Assembly (NCBI GenBank): GCA_000467715.1
Contig: AJFK01000497.1
Span: 1 to 32,232, forward strand
Direction of reading: 5' to 3'
Length of the DNA: 32,232 nt
From: Hysterium pulicare CBS 123377
Taxonomy: Eukaryota; Ascomycota; Dothideomycetes; Hysteriales; Hysteriaceae
Part shown: one piece after another, positions 1 through 9,973 of the stretch
Position numbering within the stretch: the stretch's first letter is position 1
How the letters are laid out: each line of letters begins with the position of its first letter
Made by a program: the position numbers and the translations under genes
Notes under the pieces: model-generated
The model's input: only the letters and a program-made list of their open reading frames with translations
What the model was told of the DNA's origin: nothing
Database searches by the model: none

Positions 1-1078
1 GTCCCCCCGCCCATGCCCCCACCCATAAACATATTCCCCAACATATCCAACATCGGATTTCCCTGTCTCGGGATCTTAATCCCAAAATACATCTCCCCAA
101 TCTGCGCCAGCGCCTCATCCCAAGCCCCCATCTCCTTCAAATGACTCGAGTAATGACTCTTCAGCATTCGAAATAAATCCGGTGCGCCTCTTTGAACAGC
201 CAGTAGGAGTAGTCCTAGGAAGTTTAGGAGCGGGAGCGAAGGGTAGACGCGGAGGTCGGAGGACGCGGTTGAGATGCTTTGGACGAAGAGGCTGGGGTTG
301 GAGGAGGAGAGACGAGATGTGAAGAGGAGGAAGAACTTGTTCGCGGCGCGGAGGTTGCCGGTTAGGAGGTAGGGGAGGACGCCGCGGGCGCAGTAGAGTG
401 GTGCGGTGTGTGATTCGTCTGAGGTGTACCAGGTGTATTCGAGGGAGGCGAGGGTTTCGGCGGAGTCTTTCGTGCCTAGGAGTAGATGTTTCTCGGCTTC
501 GTAAGCTTCGCAGTCTATATATTCAATATCAGTATCATAATTCAAAGTTTCTTGAAGGCGAAAGCAAAGGTACAAGGGCAGTTGCTGGGTGCGGAGAGGG
601 GAATCAAACATACCTTCAGCATACAACGTCCCAGCAACATGATGCAACTCCGGATCTCCAGCCGGATACTCCCCCAATTTACTCGACCAAGCCACCATCT
701 CCCCCACAAATTTCTTCCTTGTCGGTTCCTCAGGCGGGAAACTCCGCAGCAGACTCAACACTTTCCCTTTCGTTCCTGCATCTGGCTTGATCTCGGCCTT
801 ATTGAACACCTCGAGTAAGAAAATGCATAGGTCGCCGCCCGAGCCTCCTTGGCCAGCTTTTAGCAGGGACTGAGCGCCGGAGAATAGGATGTCGGTCGCT
901 GCATCGTGGTTGTTTTGTTTGATGTAGCGGGAGGCGATGACGCGGAGTTGTTGGTGCGCTTCGTAGTATTGGCCTTCTGCGATCCTGCAAAAATGTGGTC
1001 AGTAAGATGGTGTATACTGAGGGAGGGAAGGGTATACTTCTGCTGCTGTCGCTGTATCGTCTTCTCTATTTTCGACAT
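1..1078 (-). CDS. GET4: Get4 homologue, GET-pathway targeting factor (3' end cut by window)
   Basis: Three exons are visible on the minus strand: 1078-1038, 984-614 and 514 to the window edge; no stop is reached, so the C-terminus is missing. The phases close exactly (AA|G and G|AC). The product starts MSKIEKTIQ and is alpha-helical throughout, with the Get4 hallmarks IAEGQYYEAHQQLR and EAYEAEKHLLLGT near the two splice junctions, and continues to a Gly/Met-rich tail at the window edge. Family knowledge: Get4 pairs with Get5 and hands tail-anchored proteins from Sgt2 to the Get3 ATPase for insertion in the ER membrane; it is a cytosolic alpha-solenoid. Both introns have GTAT donors. The start is the only ATG that precedes the first donor in frame. 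I am confident of the family; the last residues cannot be judged. Confidence 0.9.
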
Positions 1079-1285
1079 CTTGATTGTCTGTCTAGATGTC
1101 GTGTTCAACTTGAGCTGCCGTGCAAAATGGCGGGGAGCATGGAGTTCTGTGGTGATGACGCTATGACCACAGTTCCGCCATGCTTTTCCAAAAGGGGGAT
1201 TTGGCGCCAAAAATCTCCACACAACCTTCGAACCTCCAGGAGGTGCAAAACACCATTCAACGAGCAAAAAAGAGAACACATCGGC

Positions 1286-1290
1286 AAAAA
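1286..1290 (-). terminator. RNA polymerase III T-run terminator of the tRNA gene
   Basis: Five consecutive T residues on the minus strand lie about 10 nt past the 3' end of the tRNA-Gly gene, the usual Pol III stop signal. Confidence 0.7.
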
Positions 1291-1299
1291 GAGAATTAA

Positions 1300-1382
1300 T
1301 GCACCGAGCGGGACTCGAACCCGCGCCTGAAGCAGACTATCGAAGATGGGAAGCTTCAATTCTACCCCTAAACTATCGGTGC
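1300..1382 (-). tRNA. tRNA-Gly(CCC) with a 12-nt intron
   Basis: The minus strand folds as a full cloverleaf. The acceptor stem is GCACCGA with TCGGTGC, the discriminator is A, the D arm is GTTTAGGGGTAGAAT, the anticodon stem is GAAGC with GCTTC, and the T arm is GCGGG-TTCGAGT-CCCGC. The loop reads TTCCCAT, placing CCC at positions 34-36. A 12-nt insertion one base 3' of the anticodon fits the standard position of nuclear tRNA introns, leaving a 71-nt mature tRNA, normal for eukaryotic tRNA-Gly. The internal B box lies at 1311-1321. It sits about 220 bp upstream of the GET4 start, on the same strand. Confidence 0.93.
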
Positions 1383-1658
1383 GATTACTCAGCATTTCTC
1401 TATCGAACATTTAAGATGCATGAACGAGATTTTTGGAGATTTCAAAAATTGTTCTCCTCATATACCGTTTTACGGCCTTGAGTACAGGACGGGGCGTTAG
1501 GAGGAGTTCCGGTGTGAGAACGTTGTGCGGGGTTAACGCCTTCAGGGGCCGAATATCGGAGGTATGAAGCTCTAACGTAGATCGATCGATGTCCTCCCGC
1601 TTACTATCATCTACTTGACCCTATTGATCTCTGACCACTTAGCCATAACATTGGCAAA

Positions 1659-1977
1659 ATGCCTGCAACGACAAGGGGCAGTAATAGGTTAGTATTCACT
1701 AATTTGCAAAAGGCGGTTTAAATTTTGATTACAGTGGAAGGTTCTCGTTCCAAACCAAGTCCCTCGTTGTAAGGGGTAGATATCAAACTTCATCCGAAAG
1801 CAACAACTTCCCGGCCAGGTACCGATTTGCTCGCTTGAATACTACTATCTTTCCATATTTCCCAACTTAGAGCAGGATGACCTACTCTACTTTCTTTGGG
1901 ACAGTGGCGATTACGATTACGAAGATCGCAAAACCGCAGATGAGGCGTATGACAATGTATATATAGTAGAAAAGTAG
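1659..1977 (+). CDS. possible small three-exon gene, 73 residues, unknown
   Basis: Tentative. An ATG in good context (GGCAAAATGCC) after a CT-rich leader opens exon 1659-1687. A GTTAGT...TTACAG intron (1688-1734) leads to exon 1735-1768, and a GTAAGG...GCCAG intron (1769-1818) leads to exon 1819-1977. The joined frame is 73 codons plus stop. The N-terminal third is basic (MPATTRGSN...), while the C-terminal half is acidic and tyrosine-rich (SGDYDYEDRK, ending DNVYIVEK). I do not recognise it. The second intron lacks a clear branch site, and skipping it gives a basic product that ends at the stop near 1870 instead. No homology is claimed; transcript data would settle it. Confidence 0.3.
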
Positions 1978-2423
1978 AAAGTAAAAGATGGTAAGCATAA
2001 CGCTTTTTATTCTTAGAGTTAGTTTGAACATGCTACCTAAGAACGCTTTGCAACCCAGTGTCTCCTAGTAAACCGGGTCCTTGCGTTATCTATGTCTTTT
2101 CTTTTCGAACATAGCAATTACTATCTTTTATTTCAACATCCGAAGAGAACCTTCCCGCTAGCTGAGATGCCCTTTTATTTATTTCTTCATTGCTCAGTTA
2201 CTGCCTTAGCATTGCTCATGCTGCCACATCGGGGTGCATGCATCTAGTATAGATGGATATATGCCGCTTACGTAGTACCCCAATCAAAAGGTCCTTGGAA
2301 AACATCACTCCCAAGTAATCTCCAAGGATCACGATACGGTCACCATGCAGAAACGTGAACATATGGTTTGATGCTTTTCACTTTTCTCTAGCATAGCACT
2401 TTAGTAACGTTGATATTAAAAAA
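1978..2423 (+). other. intergenic, AT-rich
   Basis: I see no coding frame, RNA gene or repeat here. Composition is AT-rich, and a short A run precedes the ATG of the next small gene. Confidence 0.5.
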
Positions 2424-2752
2424 ATGAGAAAGGAATCTGTAAAAGACATAGCATGGAAACACTTCCTCCGTTTCATAACCTTCTTCTACCACAAAAGCGT
2501 CAACCATGACACCGTTGCCGCCATCCAACAAATCATCTACTCAGACCCAAACAGTAACGAACTTCCAAAAAGAGTCAAGCGCTTCGCAGCCTCAAAATCC
2601 GAAGAAAGCAAAATAATCCAAATAGCCGTAAGTAAATTCCCATCCGTTAACTCCATAGGCTTAACTTCACATATCGCATCACAACATCTCACATCAAGTT
2701 GACCCAGGCCACCATCGTCGAAAGCCGCCTCTTCGGCCTTGTCATGGACTAG
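2424..2752 (+). CDS. possible small two-exon gene, 82 residues, unknown
   Basis: Exon 1 is 2424-2627 and exon 2 is 2708-2752, joined by an 80-nt intron with a consensus GTAAGT donor, TTAAC branch-like sites and a CCCAG acceptor. The donor falls at a codon boundary and the frame closes on TAG after LFGLVMD. The protein is helical and basic, with an aromatic stretch FLRFITFFYHK near residues 14-24 and a C-terminal helix. There are no signal peptide, zinc or catalytic motifs. The synonymous codon pattern (many C-ending codons in exon 1) looks coding rather than random. I cannot name a family. Immediately downstream on the same strand is a degraded membrane-protein gene; whether they were ever one unit is unclear. 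Confidence 0.42.
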
Positions 2753-2842
2753 TGTTGCTAAATCCCACTGAAGTACGTACGCTTGCTTCTATTGGTCTTT
2801 TGTTCTCGCAATCGTTGGGGTTGAGCTAGTGGCACAGCAGCA

Positions 2843-3327
2843 ATGGATCCTTCCCATCCCAATTGAAGATCAGGAGCTTGTGGCGAACGTGGGCAACATT
2901 CGGGCGCTGTTGATCGAGGGCGGGGGAAGTCGGAAGCCTCGTCTCTTAAGAGGAGAAATGACCGCAGAAGAAGTACTAGTAGCAGGGGCAGGAGCACAAG
3001 CGAACCTAATGGAGGTTTGGAAAAGATCAAAGCGAGCAGAAGCATGTTGTTCGCTTGCAGTGTCCGATGATGCTGTTTGTCATGAATATTTTGGCTGCGC
3101 TGTGAGGGATTGTGTTTTCTCCCCTCGCACACAAGGACGAGGCGTGGAACGACCATTTTAGGATTGCGATCCTCGTTGGTGTCTTGAATCTTTTGGTCTT
3201 CGTGTTGTTTTATTGGTGCTCCATCGTGGCGCATCGATTGGATGGAGACCAAATGGAGGTTGGAGAGAAGGATGACGTTGAAAGCGATATGGAAGCTGGA
3301 ACGGGAGAGTTCGTTTCTCCAGGATAG
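2843..3327 (+). pseudogene. degraded two-helix membrane protein gene
   Basis: Three plus-strand pieces read like one small membrane protein but no single frame holds. From the ATG at 2843 the frame meets TGA at 2864, then runs through a Ser/Arg-rich region (RRSTSSRGRSTSEP) to about 3063. There the coding look moves to another frame, which continues PMMLFVMNILAAL, meets TGA at 3103, then GIVFSPLAHKDEAW and a second strong hydrophobic helix (AILVGVLNLLVFVLFYW). It ends in an acidic tail ending EFVSPG. The first TGA lies where TGG (Trp) would suit the context, and the shift lies in a short C run at 3064-3065. Either this is a decayed host gene of about 160 residues or the sequence has errors. 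An unrecognised intron could explain the shift and the second stop, but I found no good splice pair. No family recognised. Confidence 0.4.
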
Positions 3328-3511
3328 CAATCGTAGTACGTCTCGATCATTGACACAATGTCGTCGGAGACTTTATAGCAACCGTGGGATAACCATGTTG
3401 AAGTCACTACCGCGAATGATCTAGACACGACGATGCCACCTTGCACCCTACGAGGAAAGGTAGTATGTCATTCTATGCGTTAATCGAGTTTTTGCTCATT
3501 TTGGTCTAGAA

Positions 3512-5613
3512 TCAAGCAGACTTGCTGCTCGTGTTTCCTAAAGGGCGACTTGGGTGACTTTTAGTAACGACTTGCTGATCTGATTTGACTCCAACGGGCT
3601 GGCAAAGAGCTTCAAGCTCGTTGGGCCCGATCATGCCATTAAACCTCCATTCGATTTCCCCATTTGGGAGGCGGCATTTCACGTAGGGAGCCGATTGGAT
3701 CCATTTCTCCCATCTCTGAAATGCCTCCTTGGCGAAATCCTCCGACACTTTGAACCATTCCCTATGGCGCTTGCCACATCCCTCGCATAATTGCACTGCC
3801 GCTCTGAACTCTTTCAACTCAGTATGGACGAGCTCTTCGATGCGATATGCATGAGGGACCCGGACGTTTGTAAGTTCACTGTATGAGGAAAACTGTAGCT
3901 CAAAATCCTCTTTACATTTCTGGGTCCACTCCTTTACGCGTTGTTCCGGACACCTCTCTGTCGTGCCCACTTTGATGTATCCGTCATATTCTTTCGACCT
4001 AAATATGTATATTTGGCCCGACTCAAGCTCGCGTTTAGTGAGGTTCTTTGTCATGACTTGGAGGAGGGCAGAGGTTGTGAAAAGAGATTTGATTTTAGGC
4101 GGTTGATATGCTTCAAAATGGCCGAAGTGATCTGTATCAGTTGAAGATAGAATAATGGTCCCCTTTCTTTGAAGAACAAAGGAGCTTCCTTTAGGTTCTT
4201 TATTTAAATGCTCGACTTTCAATTTCAAGGTGGTCCGAACTTTTAGGATGGCCCGGATACTGCGAACGGTGCCCATAAAGGACGAAGATCTTATACCCGA
4301 TGCCAGGTCATGACTCACTCCTAATGCGTTCGCTGGATTGGAAAGCATGTCTAGACCACCAGTTGCTGCAGTCGATGTGTTAGAGGCGTTGGATTCTTCA
4401 GAATCTGGGAGTTTTGTTGCGTCAAATTTGACTTTAGCATCAGAGGACTGCTTGATAAAGGCCGATAGAGCTCTGATTTCCGGTTTGGCGGTGCTTTGAT
4501 GTGATCCACACATTGTTAATTTGACAAGTTCTTTCACGCACTTCAGGAGCCTTTCGTAATCGCAATTATCTCGGTGTTGTCCTAGCTCTTTCCATTTGCC
4601 AATAGCAATGTCGGACTGGTTACGAGACCTGCGGCATCGCCTAGGCGGCGTTACCTTGACGATGGAAGCAATGCATAGCCTTCCGTCATCCGACAATCTA
4701 GTCAGGAAGTCGACAGGTAGAATGGCGGCGAGCTTTTCACCGAGACACTTGTCGGTCGTTCCTTCTGTTGTCCTCTCAGGTGCGGTCTTGGCAATCTCGG
4801 CATTGGCGCTACTCGGGTCAAGCTTGACACTGGTATGTTGCTCTTGTTTTGCGGATGCGTGATCTCCGCTGGCTTGTCGAGCTTGGGGCAGAACCCCTGA
4901 TGGTTCTGTGGACGAGTGCTTCACGGAGCTGCTGCGAGTTGAGGCATTATGTCCAGGGGGAGGAGCTTCTGTATCCGAATTGGCTTGTGCCGGGGATTTG
5001 GAGACAGAGTTTGTGGCATCACTGCGAAATTGCCCGTGTGGAAGGGGACCCATTCGCCTCATGTCATATGAAGCCTGATTGCCGGTTTTGGGAACATCGA
5101 CATGTCTCTGACTTGAACTTGTGTCTTCATCGACTGGATCGCACACTTTTAGTTAATATGTCTCATGATTTGGAATGCGCGAAGGTAGTACTAACTGTCT
5201 CCACACAGATCAGTTGAATTCTCAAATAAACGCCTCGGAATGTAATCATCATCTGCCTCAGCTTTGACAACCGTATCCTTTACATTTGCATCGGAAGGAT
5301 GGATCTCGGGGCCATAAGCCTCATGCTCCAGATTTAGTTTTGACTTTCGCAGACACGGAGAGCTTGATGTAGAAAACGATTCATTCTTTCGCAGAGGCTT
5401 GCTGCTAGGTGGGGTAAATGGAGTATAGGGAGTAGCGTTTTCGTCATCATCATAGTCCCAGATTTGGGGAGAAGCCGGACTCCTGACAGATGAGTCTCCA
5501 CTCGAGGTACGTCGCAACAATCTGGAAGATCGGGGAGTGCGGTGGGGGGCGAAGTAGTCCGCATCAATTTGCTGCGAAGCACGCGTGTGATCGGGACTTG
5601 TTCCATCCACCAT
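3512..5613 (-). CDS. T5orf172 (GIY-YIG-like) domain protein, 683 residues
   Basis: Two exons, 5613-5196 and 5145-3512, are separated by a 50-nt GTTAGT...AAAAG intron; the junction codon becomes ATG (M140). The first ~500 residues are disordered and rich in Ser/Pro/charged residues, with an acidic DYDDDEN patch near residue 90. The one clear domain is at about residues 516-624: IYIFRSKEYDGYIKVGTT, then R-x-x-EW, conserved histidines in PHAYRIEELVHTEL, and CEGCGKRHREWFKV. This is the pattern of the Pfam T5orf172 (DUF1766) family, named from phage T5 Orf172 and related to the GIY-YIG fold. Fungi carry many such proteins; their function is not established, so nuclease or DNA-binding activity is inference. 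The start chosen is ATG at 5613; an upstream in-frame extension starts at 5790 but looks non-coding. Confidence 0.8.
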
Positions 5614-7723
5614 GATGAGAAATGGTCGCAGGAATTGCTGCAAGTAATTGTGAAGTGAGGTTGTGGATAAGCCGAGTGTATTTTGAGTGCGATGGCTTTG
5701 GGGTCTCATATACCCATCGACAGTGCGCACAGCGCGAGAACGACCGCTCCAGGCATCTTGCGGGGCTGGGGGGCTTATCGAGTTATGCAAGTGATTATGA
5801 AGTTATGAACATGTTTCTCTAAATTTACATATGCATGCGCCCTTCTCGTTCGAATATGGCGTCGCTGTGCCGCACATCTGCAGACATTGCCTCGGGGCTT
5901 AGAGTCGAGACAGATCACCTGGATAGAACGATCCGCAGGGTTCTGGACTGCGCATCAGCTTCGTTCTTGGTCTTCTTGCTGTCCGCATATACTATGTGAG
6001 CTTGATGTTACCCTAGGGGCGTATCTAGCCCCCAGCGGACGTCGATATTGTCTTCCGCCTAACCTTCTGTTGTTGAATGCGTCGGAGAATGAAGTGCAAA
6101 ATGCAACGGGTTATTACATCCAATTGCAGATGACGCCCTACAAGGATAGTTCCATGGAGCGAAGGGGCACATTAGGCGGGATTTTGGCTAATGGGAGGAT
6201 GGCTGTAACCGCTGTGCCTCAGTCGTGCAGACGCCACAATCTGGATGGCTCGAGATAGACGGTCCAACTCCTAAACGGAGAAGGTGGTTGAACTTGACAG
6301 CAACATGAAACGATACTTCCTCTCTTGCAAAATCAAGATGTCCGACGCTGCTTGTTGACCGGATTGGTCGCTCGCCAGGTTGCTATCCCGTACGCTACGG
6401 AGCGCAGCGAGCCATTGTCCCATGCGCCATTTTCCCAAACATGGCTTGAAGTTCTGGAGAGGCTTAGAGCCTTCTCGAATTCCTAGCCCTAGTGCATACA
6501 AGGCGAGTCTGTTTTATTTGTGCTATGATTGTGACAACGCGTTCGCTGCCGTAGGACAGTAACAATAGGAAAAGACAATGCGAAGTACAGTACTCCGGAA
6601 CTCCGTAAAGGGGGTCAAACTTGGAAACCATTCGGCTCAGCCTTGTGCGGTCGTGGATATATGATGGCGCAGGGTTTGAAATGGGTGAGGTTGGGAGCGT
6701 GGGGGAAATCTATTTTGGGGTCACATCAAATGTCCAATAGGAGACTTCCCAGGGGATTGCCGAAGTATCGCCAGTAGCGTTTTCAGCTATATGTGGAGGT
6801 ATCGATGGGTGTGAAAAGAGGGTTTCCACGTCCTGCTATTCTCACTTTTAAATTACCAAAGACATTCCGATGCTACAGAGTATGTCAAGCGACGAACGAT
6901 CCGCGAACTTACTTCGGCCATGTTCCCTCTTGTGCCAATTACGCGGATGAGTCCAAATTCCTAGATACGTTATGGGAGGTTGTATGAGTTACCATAAACT
7001 ACACGTCTGTATATATGACATAATCCCTTCACAAATAAGGAAATGCCGCTGTTGACTTTCTAGTTTAGGGGTTTACCACGCAGTGAGACTGGTGGTGTAT
7101 GGGAAAAGGGGGATGGGCATAGAACCACTGAACAGCTATCTCTACTTAGAGACGAACACTGTGTAAGATTTTACAGTCTACCAATCAAGTTTAATGTTAG
7201 ATTATAATAGCAAATGTTCATACATTGAGGAACCAAATGTGTAGCATAATTGGTAATGTTAACTTGGAGCATTTTTCTAATACATACCGAATCAGATTAC
7301 TAGTAGCTATAGCACTGGGGATTCTCGAGCCGGGGGAACCGATTTTTAGGCACTTTTACCAAGGTCGCTCTGCTATAGTAAACGGCGGTGGTCGTAGTAT
7401 AGGTAGGTAGGTATACCTGAAGCACATCACAATCCATAAGATCCGATTAGAGTATTTTGACAAGATCTGAGCTTATCAGAGCCTTGTGACACGGATAGAT
7501 TTTGATACGAAAATTTCACATAGGAGAAAGTGGGTATTACAGCCCGTTCGGCGGAAGAGAGTGAAGATTTCAAACCCGCTTGAAACATCCAGCATACCGA
7601 TATCCTACGTCTTATCAAATAAACGCCCGCTCCCAAAATCAGTCAACCAAGGAAATACCAGCGCCAACCATCTCAAACAAAGGAAACCGGTTCCCTCCAT
7701 TCCATTGCATTCCCTACCCTCTT
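5614..7723. other. 2.1-kb gene-poor stretch, with one doubtful ORF
   Basis: No convincing gene. One candidate on the plus strand starts at ATG 5856 (MASLCRTSADIASG...), reads 46 codons with a hydrophobic end, and could join through a very short 40-nt intron (GTGAGC...CCCCCAG) to a frame that runs to the stop at 6256-6258. The intron has no branch site and is shorter than any other in the window, so I do not call it a gene. From 6.5 to 7.4 kb the sequence is AT-rich without coding signal on either strand. No repeat, terminal repeat or transposase-like frame was seen. Confidence 0.45.
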
Positions 7724-8157
7724 TCACGAAAAACTAACAAACTTCGGATCCCTCGGCCTCCCATCCGGCCCAATATTATTCTTCTTAAACCGATCCTGCA
7801 TGAATATCCTCCTCGCCTCATCAAACCCTACACCTCTCCTCTTCATAATACTCTGCACTTCTCTCTTCCCCTGCTCATCGAGTCCTTGCCTCGAGTCGCC
7901 GGCTTCGATGTTGGCGGAGAGGTCGAAGGCGTTGGAGGAGAGACCCGCTTCCAGGTCATCGCGGAAGGAGGTCGGGAGGCGTTGGTAGATGGGGCCGGGG
8001 ATAGGAAGGAGCGGGAGCCAGCGGTGTCGGGTGAAGTAGGCGGCTGCGAGGAGGGTTAGTAAGATGTGGAGGTGAGGGATGAGGATAGGAGGGAGTAGAA
8101 CATACCGGTTGCGATGACTAGGAAGGCGAAGGAGAGGGAGTAGATTAGATAGCCCAT
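7724..8157 (-). CDS. DUF2015 family small membrane protein, 123 residues
   Basis: Exons 8157-8106 and 8043-7724 are joined through a 62-nt GTATGT...CGCAG intron with a CTAAC branch; the split codon is G|CC. The protein begins with one hydrophobic segment (residues 1-19, YLIYSLSFAFLVIATAAYF), followed by a basic stretch, a Pro-rich linker (PLLPIPGPIYQRLP) and a helical region. The conserved C-terminal motif is GPDGRPRDPKFVSFS. This is the signature of fungal DUF2015 (Pfam PF09435), of unknown function. Known: family members are short, single-helix proteins confined to fungi. The gene is divergent from eL28, with 410 bp between starts. The next ATG would remove most of the helix, so the first is preferred. 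Confidence 0.87.
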
Positions 8158-8567
8158 ATTGGAGGGTTGAGCTGGTTGATGAGACGGCGGCGTGAGATGG
8201 GGATGTAGGAGAAAGAGCGACAGGATTCGGTATTCGTAACACAAGGAAAAGAGTCTCGCGTGTTTGTCTTGGTATAGTAAAAACAGCCCTCGCTCTCAGT
8301 TATGTTCTCGCTGATCGCTGAGGTCGTGATGTGGGTCAAGTCATGTCTTGAGTTTAGGTGTCGGCAGCGTTGCACCTCCGGATGTCTGAAGCAGTAGGGC
8401 GATGGCGATGGCGCAGCAGTCGTCACGCATGCAGGTGGCTCGTGCTCTCGCGGGTGAGAGTTTCTCCTTGACCGAAGAAGCTAGCACGGAATAGGTAGAG
8501 CAGACGAACACACAATGCAGAAGTTCCGACGTCAATCAATCTGCTGTATTCACGAAGTACAGCAATA
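8158..8567. promoter_or_regulatory. divergent intergenic region between DUF2015 gene and eL28
   Basis: The 410 bp between two divergent start codons must hold the promoters of both genes. I see no reliable named site. Open frames here are short and lack coding character. Confidence 0.5.
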
Positions 8568-9337
8568 ATGGCCTCCAACATTTCCTCTGACCTGATCTGG
8601 GAGATCACCCGTGAGTCTCTCTTCCCAAGAGTCCGCAATTGGAGAGAAGGAAGGATCTTGAGGGCGGACTGGCTAATGTTGAATAATTTACAGGCGGTCA
8701 CAGCTCGACTCTGGTGAAGAGGAAGGGCGCTGGTGGTGTTCAGTTCTCGCGCGATCCTCTGAACTTGAAGAACCAGCACAGTAGAAAGGTATGTAACTCT
8801 CCTCTTTAGGCTCCTACATTGACTAATTCATGACGCAGTATGAGGGTCTAGCCAACGACAAGGTACATCGAGCCAACGACACGAAATCGAAAGAGACGTG
8901 CTTAGAAGAACATTTTGATAACAAGGGAAACAGGCTTTCGGCATCCAGCCAGGTGAGGACGGCGGCGTAACACTCCATGTCAAGAAATCCGACAAGGCCC
9001 ACCAACCCAAGTCACATCTGCACACCACCACATTCGGCTCGAGCCGATCAACACGGAAGTACGTATTGGATTATGCTTCACTTTAACTAGTTCCGCGTGG
9101 AGCGCATTCGGCGGTTTGGGGGCAGGATTGGTAAAAATGAACAACGGCTAACATTTCATTCCTTGCAGGACCTACTCCGGCATCGTCAACAGCACAGCCA
9201 AGCGCGGCTACCGCCCAGATCTTCGCCAGGACGCCGTCGCCCGTGCCTCCGCTATCCGCAAGAGCCAGAAGCCCGTGAAGGAGGATAAGCCATCGAAGCC
9301 GAGAGGTGCTAAGGCCAAGGCTGCTGCTGAGGCATAG
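8568..9337 (+). CDS. RPL28: 60S ribosomal protein eL28 (L28), 151 residues
   Basis: Five exons, 8568-8610, 8694-8788, 8839-8862, 8934-9058 and 9169-9337, are joined with exact phases. The product starts MASNISSDLIWEITR and continues GHSSTLVKRKGAGGVQFSRDP, ending in a Lys/Ala-rich tail (KPRGAKAKAAAEA). This is the eukaryote-specific large-subunit protein eL28, which budding yeast lacks; the symbol follows metazoan and filamentous-fungus use and does not mean yeast RPL28 (uL15). Length suits the family (about 140-150). Exon 3 is only 24 nt and encodes YEGLANDK. Heavy introns near the 5' end are normal for fungal ribosomal protein genes. The start is the only ATG before the first donor that gives the known N-terminus. 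Confidence 0.96.
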
Positions 9338-9973
9338 GGGTCACGAATAGCATGAGGGTTGGAGAGCATATCCTGATCAATGAAAATTCTCCAAGGATTA
9401 TCGAGTTTGATTCGGATAGCAGGGGTGAACGGCGCTTAATGGCTGTATTTATACAAATTCCATGCCATTCACATTCATGACTCGAATTCAAAGCATATGA
9501 GAGACGAAATTTTGACTTAGCAATCCCGAATATTTCTTCAACGACACTGCGCTCGTGATGGTATACTGATACTTTGGGTACACAGATCTGCACCTATACC
9601 GTCAACCGACGCCTTGATATCCAGTCCTTGTATCCGCTAATTGAAATCACTATGTGTTCAGATAAAACTCGACTTGGGTTGAATACTCACACCAGGAATT
9701 TCGTGGATCTTGAGTCGGCCAGTTCAGATCCCATATCTGAAATGGCGCAACGCATCTTCTCCCGGCCCCTCTTTGAAAGCCCACCACGTTCCTGAATTCC
9801 TATGTCGCTCAGCCTCGTAGTTAGAGCCTGTAAACCGCCTCTGATATCTGAAGGTAGCTGACATCAGGCATTCACTCGCTAAAGGTAATGCAGCACTTAT
9901 TCTACTATTGATCTAGTCTCCGTTTTCGTTTGTCTCTCATAGCTGTAATCCTCGCTGAGGTTTTGCAAAATGA
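9338..9973. other. convergent intergenic region, 3' sides of eL28 and SF3B4
   Basis: This holds the 3' untranslated regions of two convergent genes. Frames of up to 94 codons exist on both strands but have no splice partners or recognisable motifs. Nothing else seen. Confidence 0.5.

Noticed and set aside
2758-3330. 190-codon minus-strand frame opposite the degraded membrane gene
   Set aside because: Low-complexity Leu/Arg runs are what the complement of a Ser/Arg-rich plus-strand gene would give; no splice sites or motifs.
5856-6258. Plus-strand two-exon candidate (MASLCRTSAD...)
   Set aside because: Needs a 40-nt intron without a branch site; unlike every other intron here.
5614-7723. A degraded transposon in the gene-poor stretch
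   Set aside because: No terminal repeats, target duplications, transposase or reverse transcriptase motifs seen on either strand.
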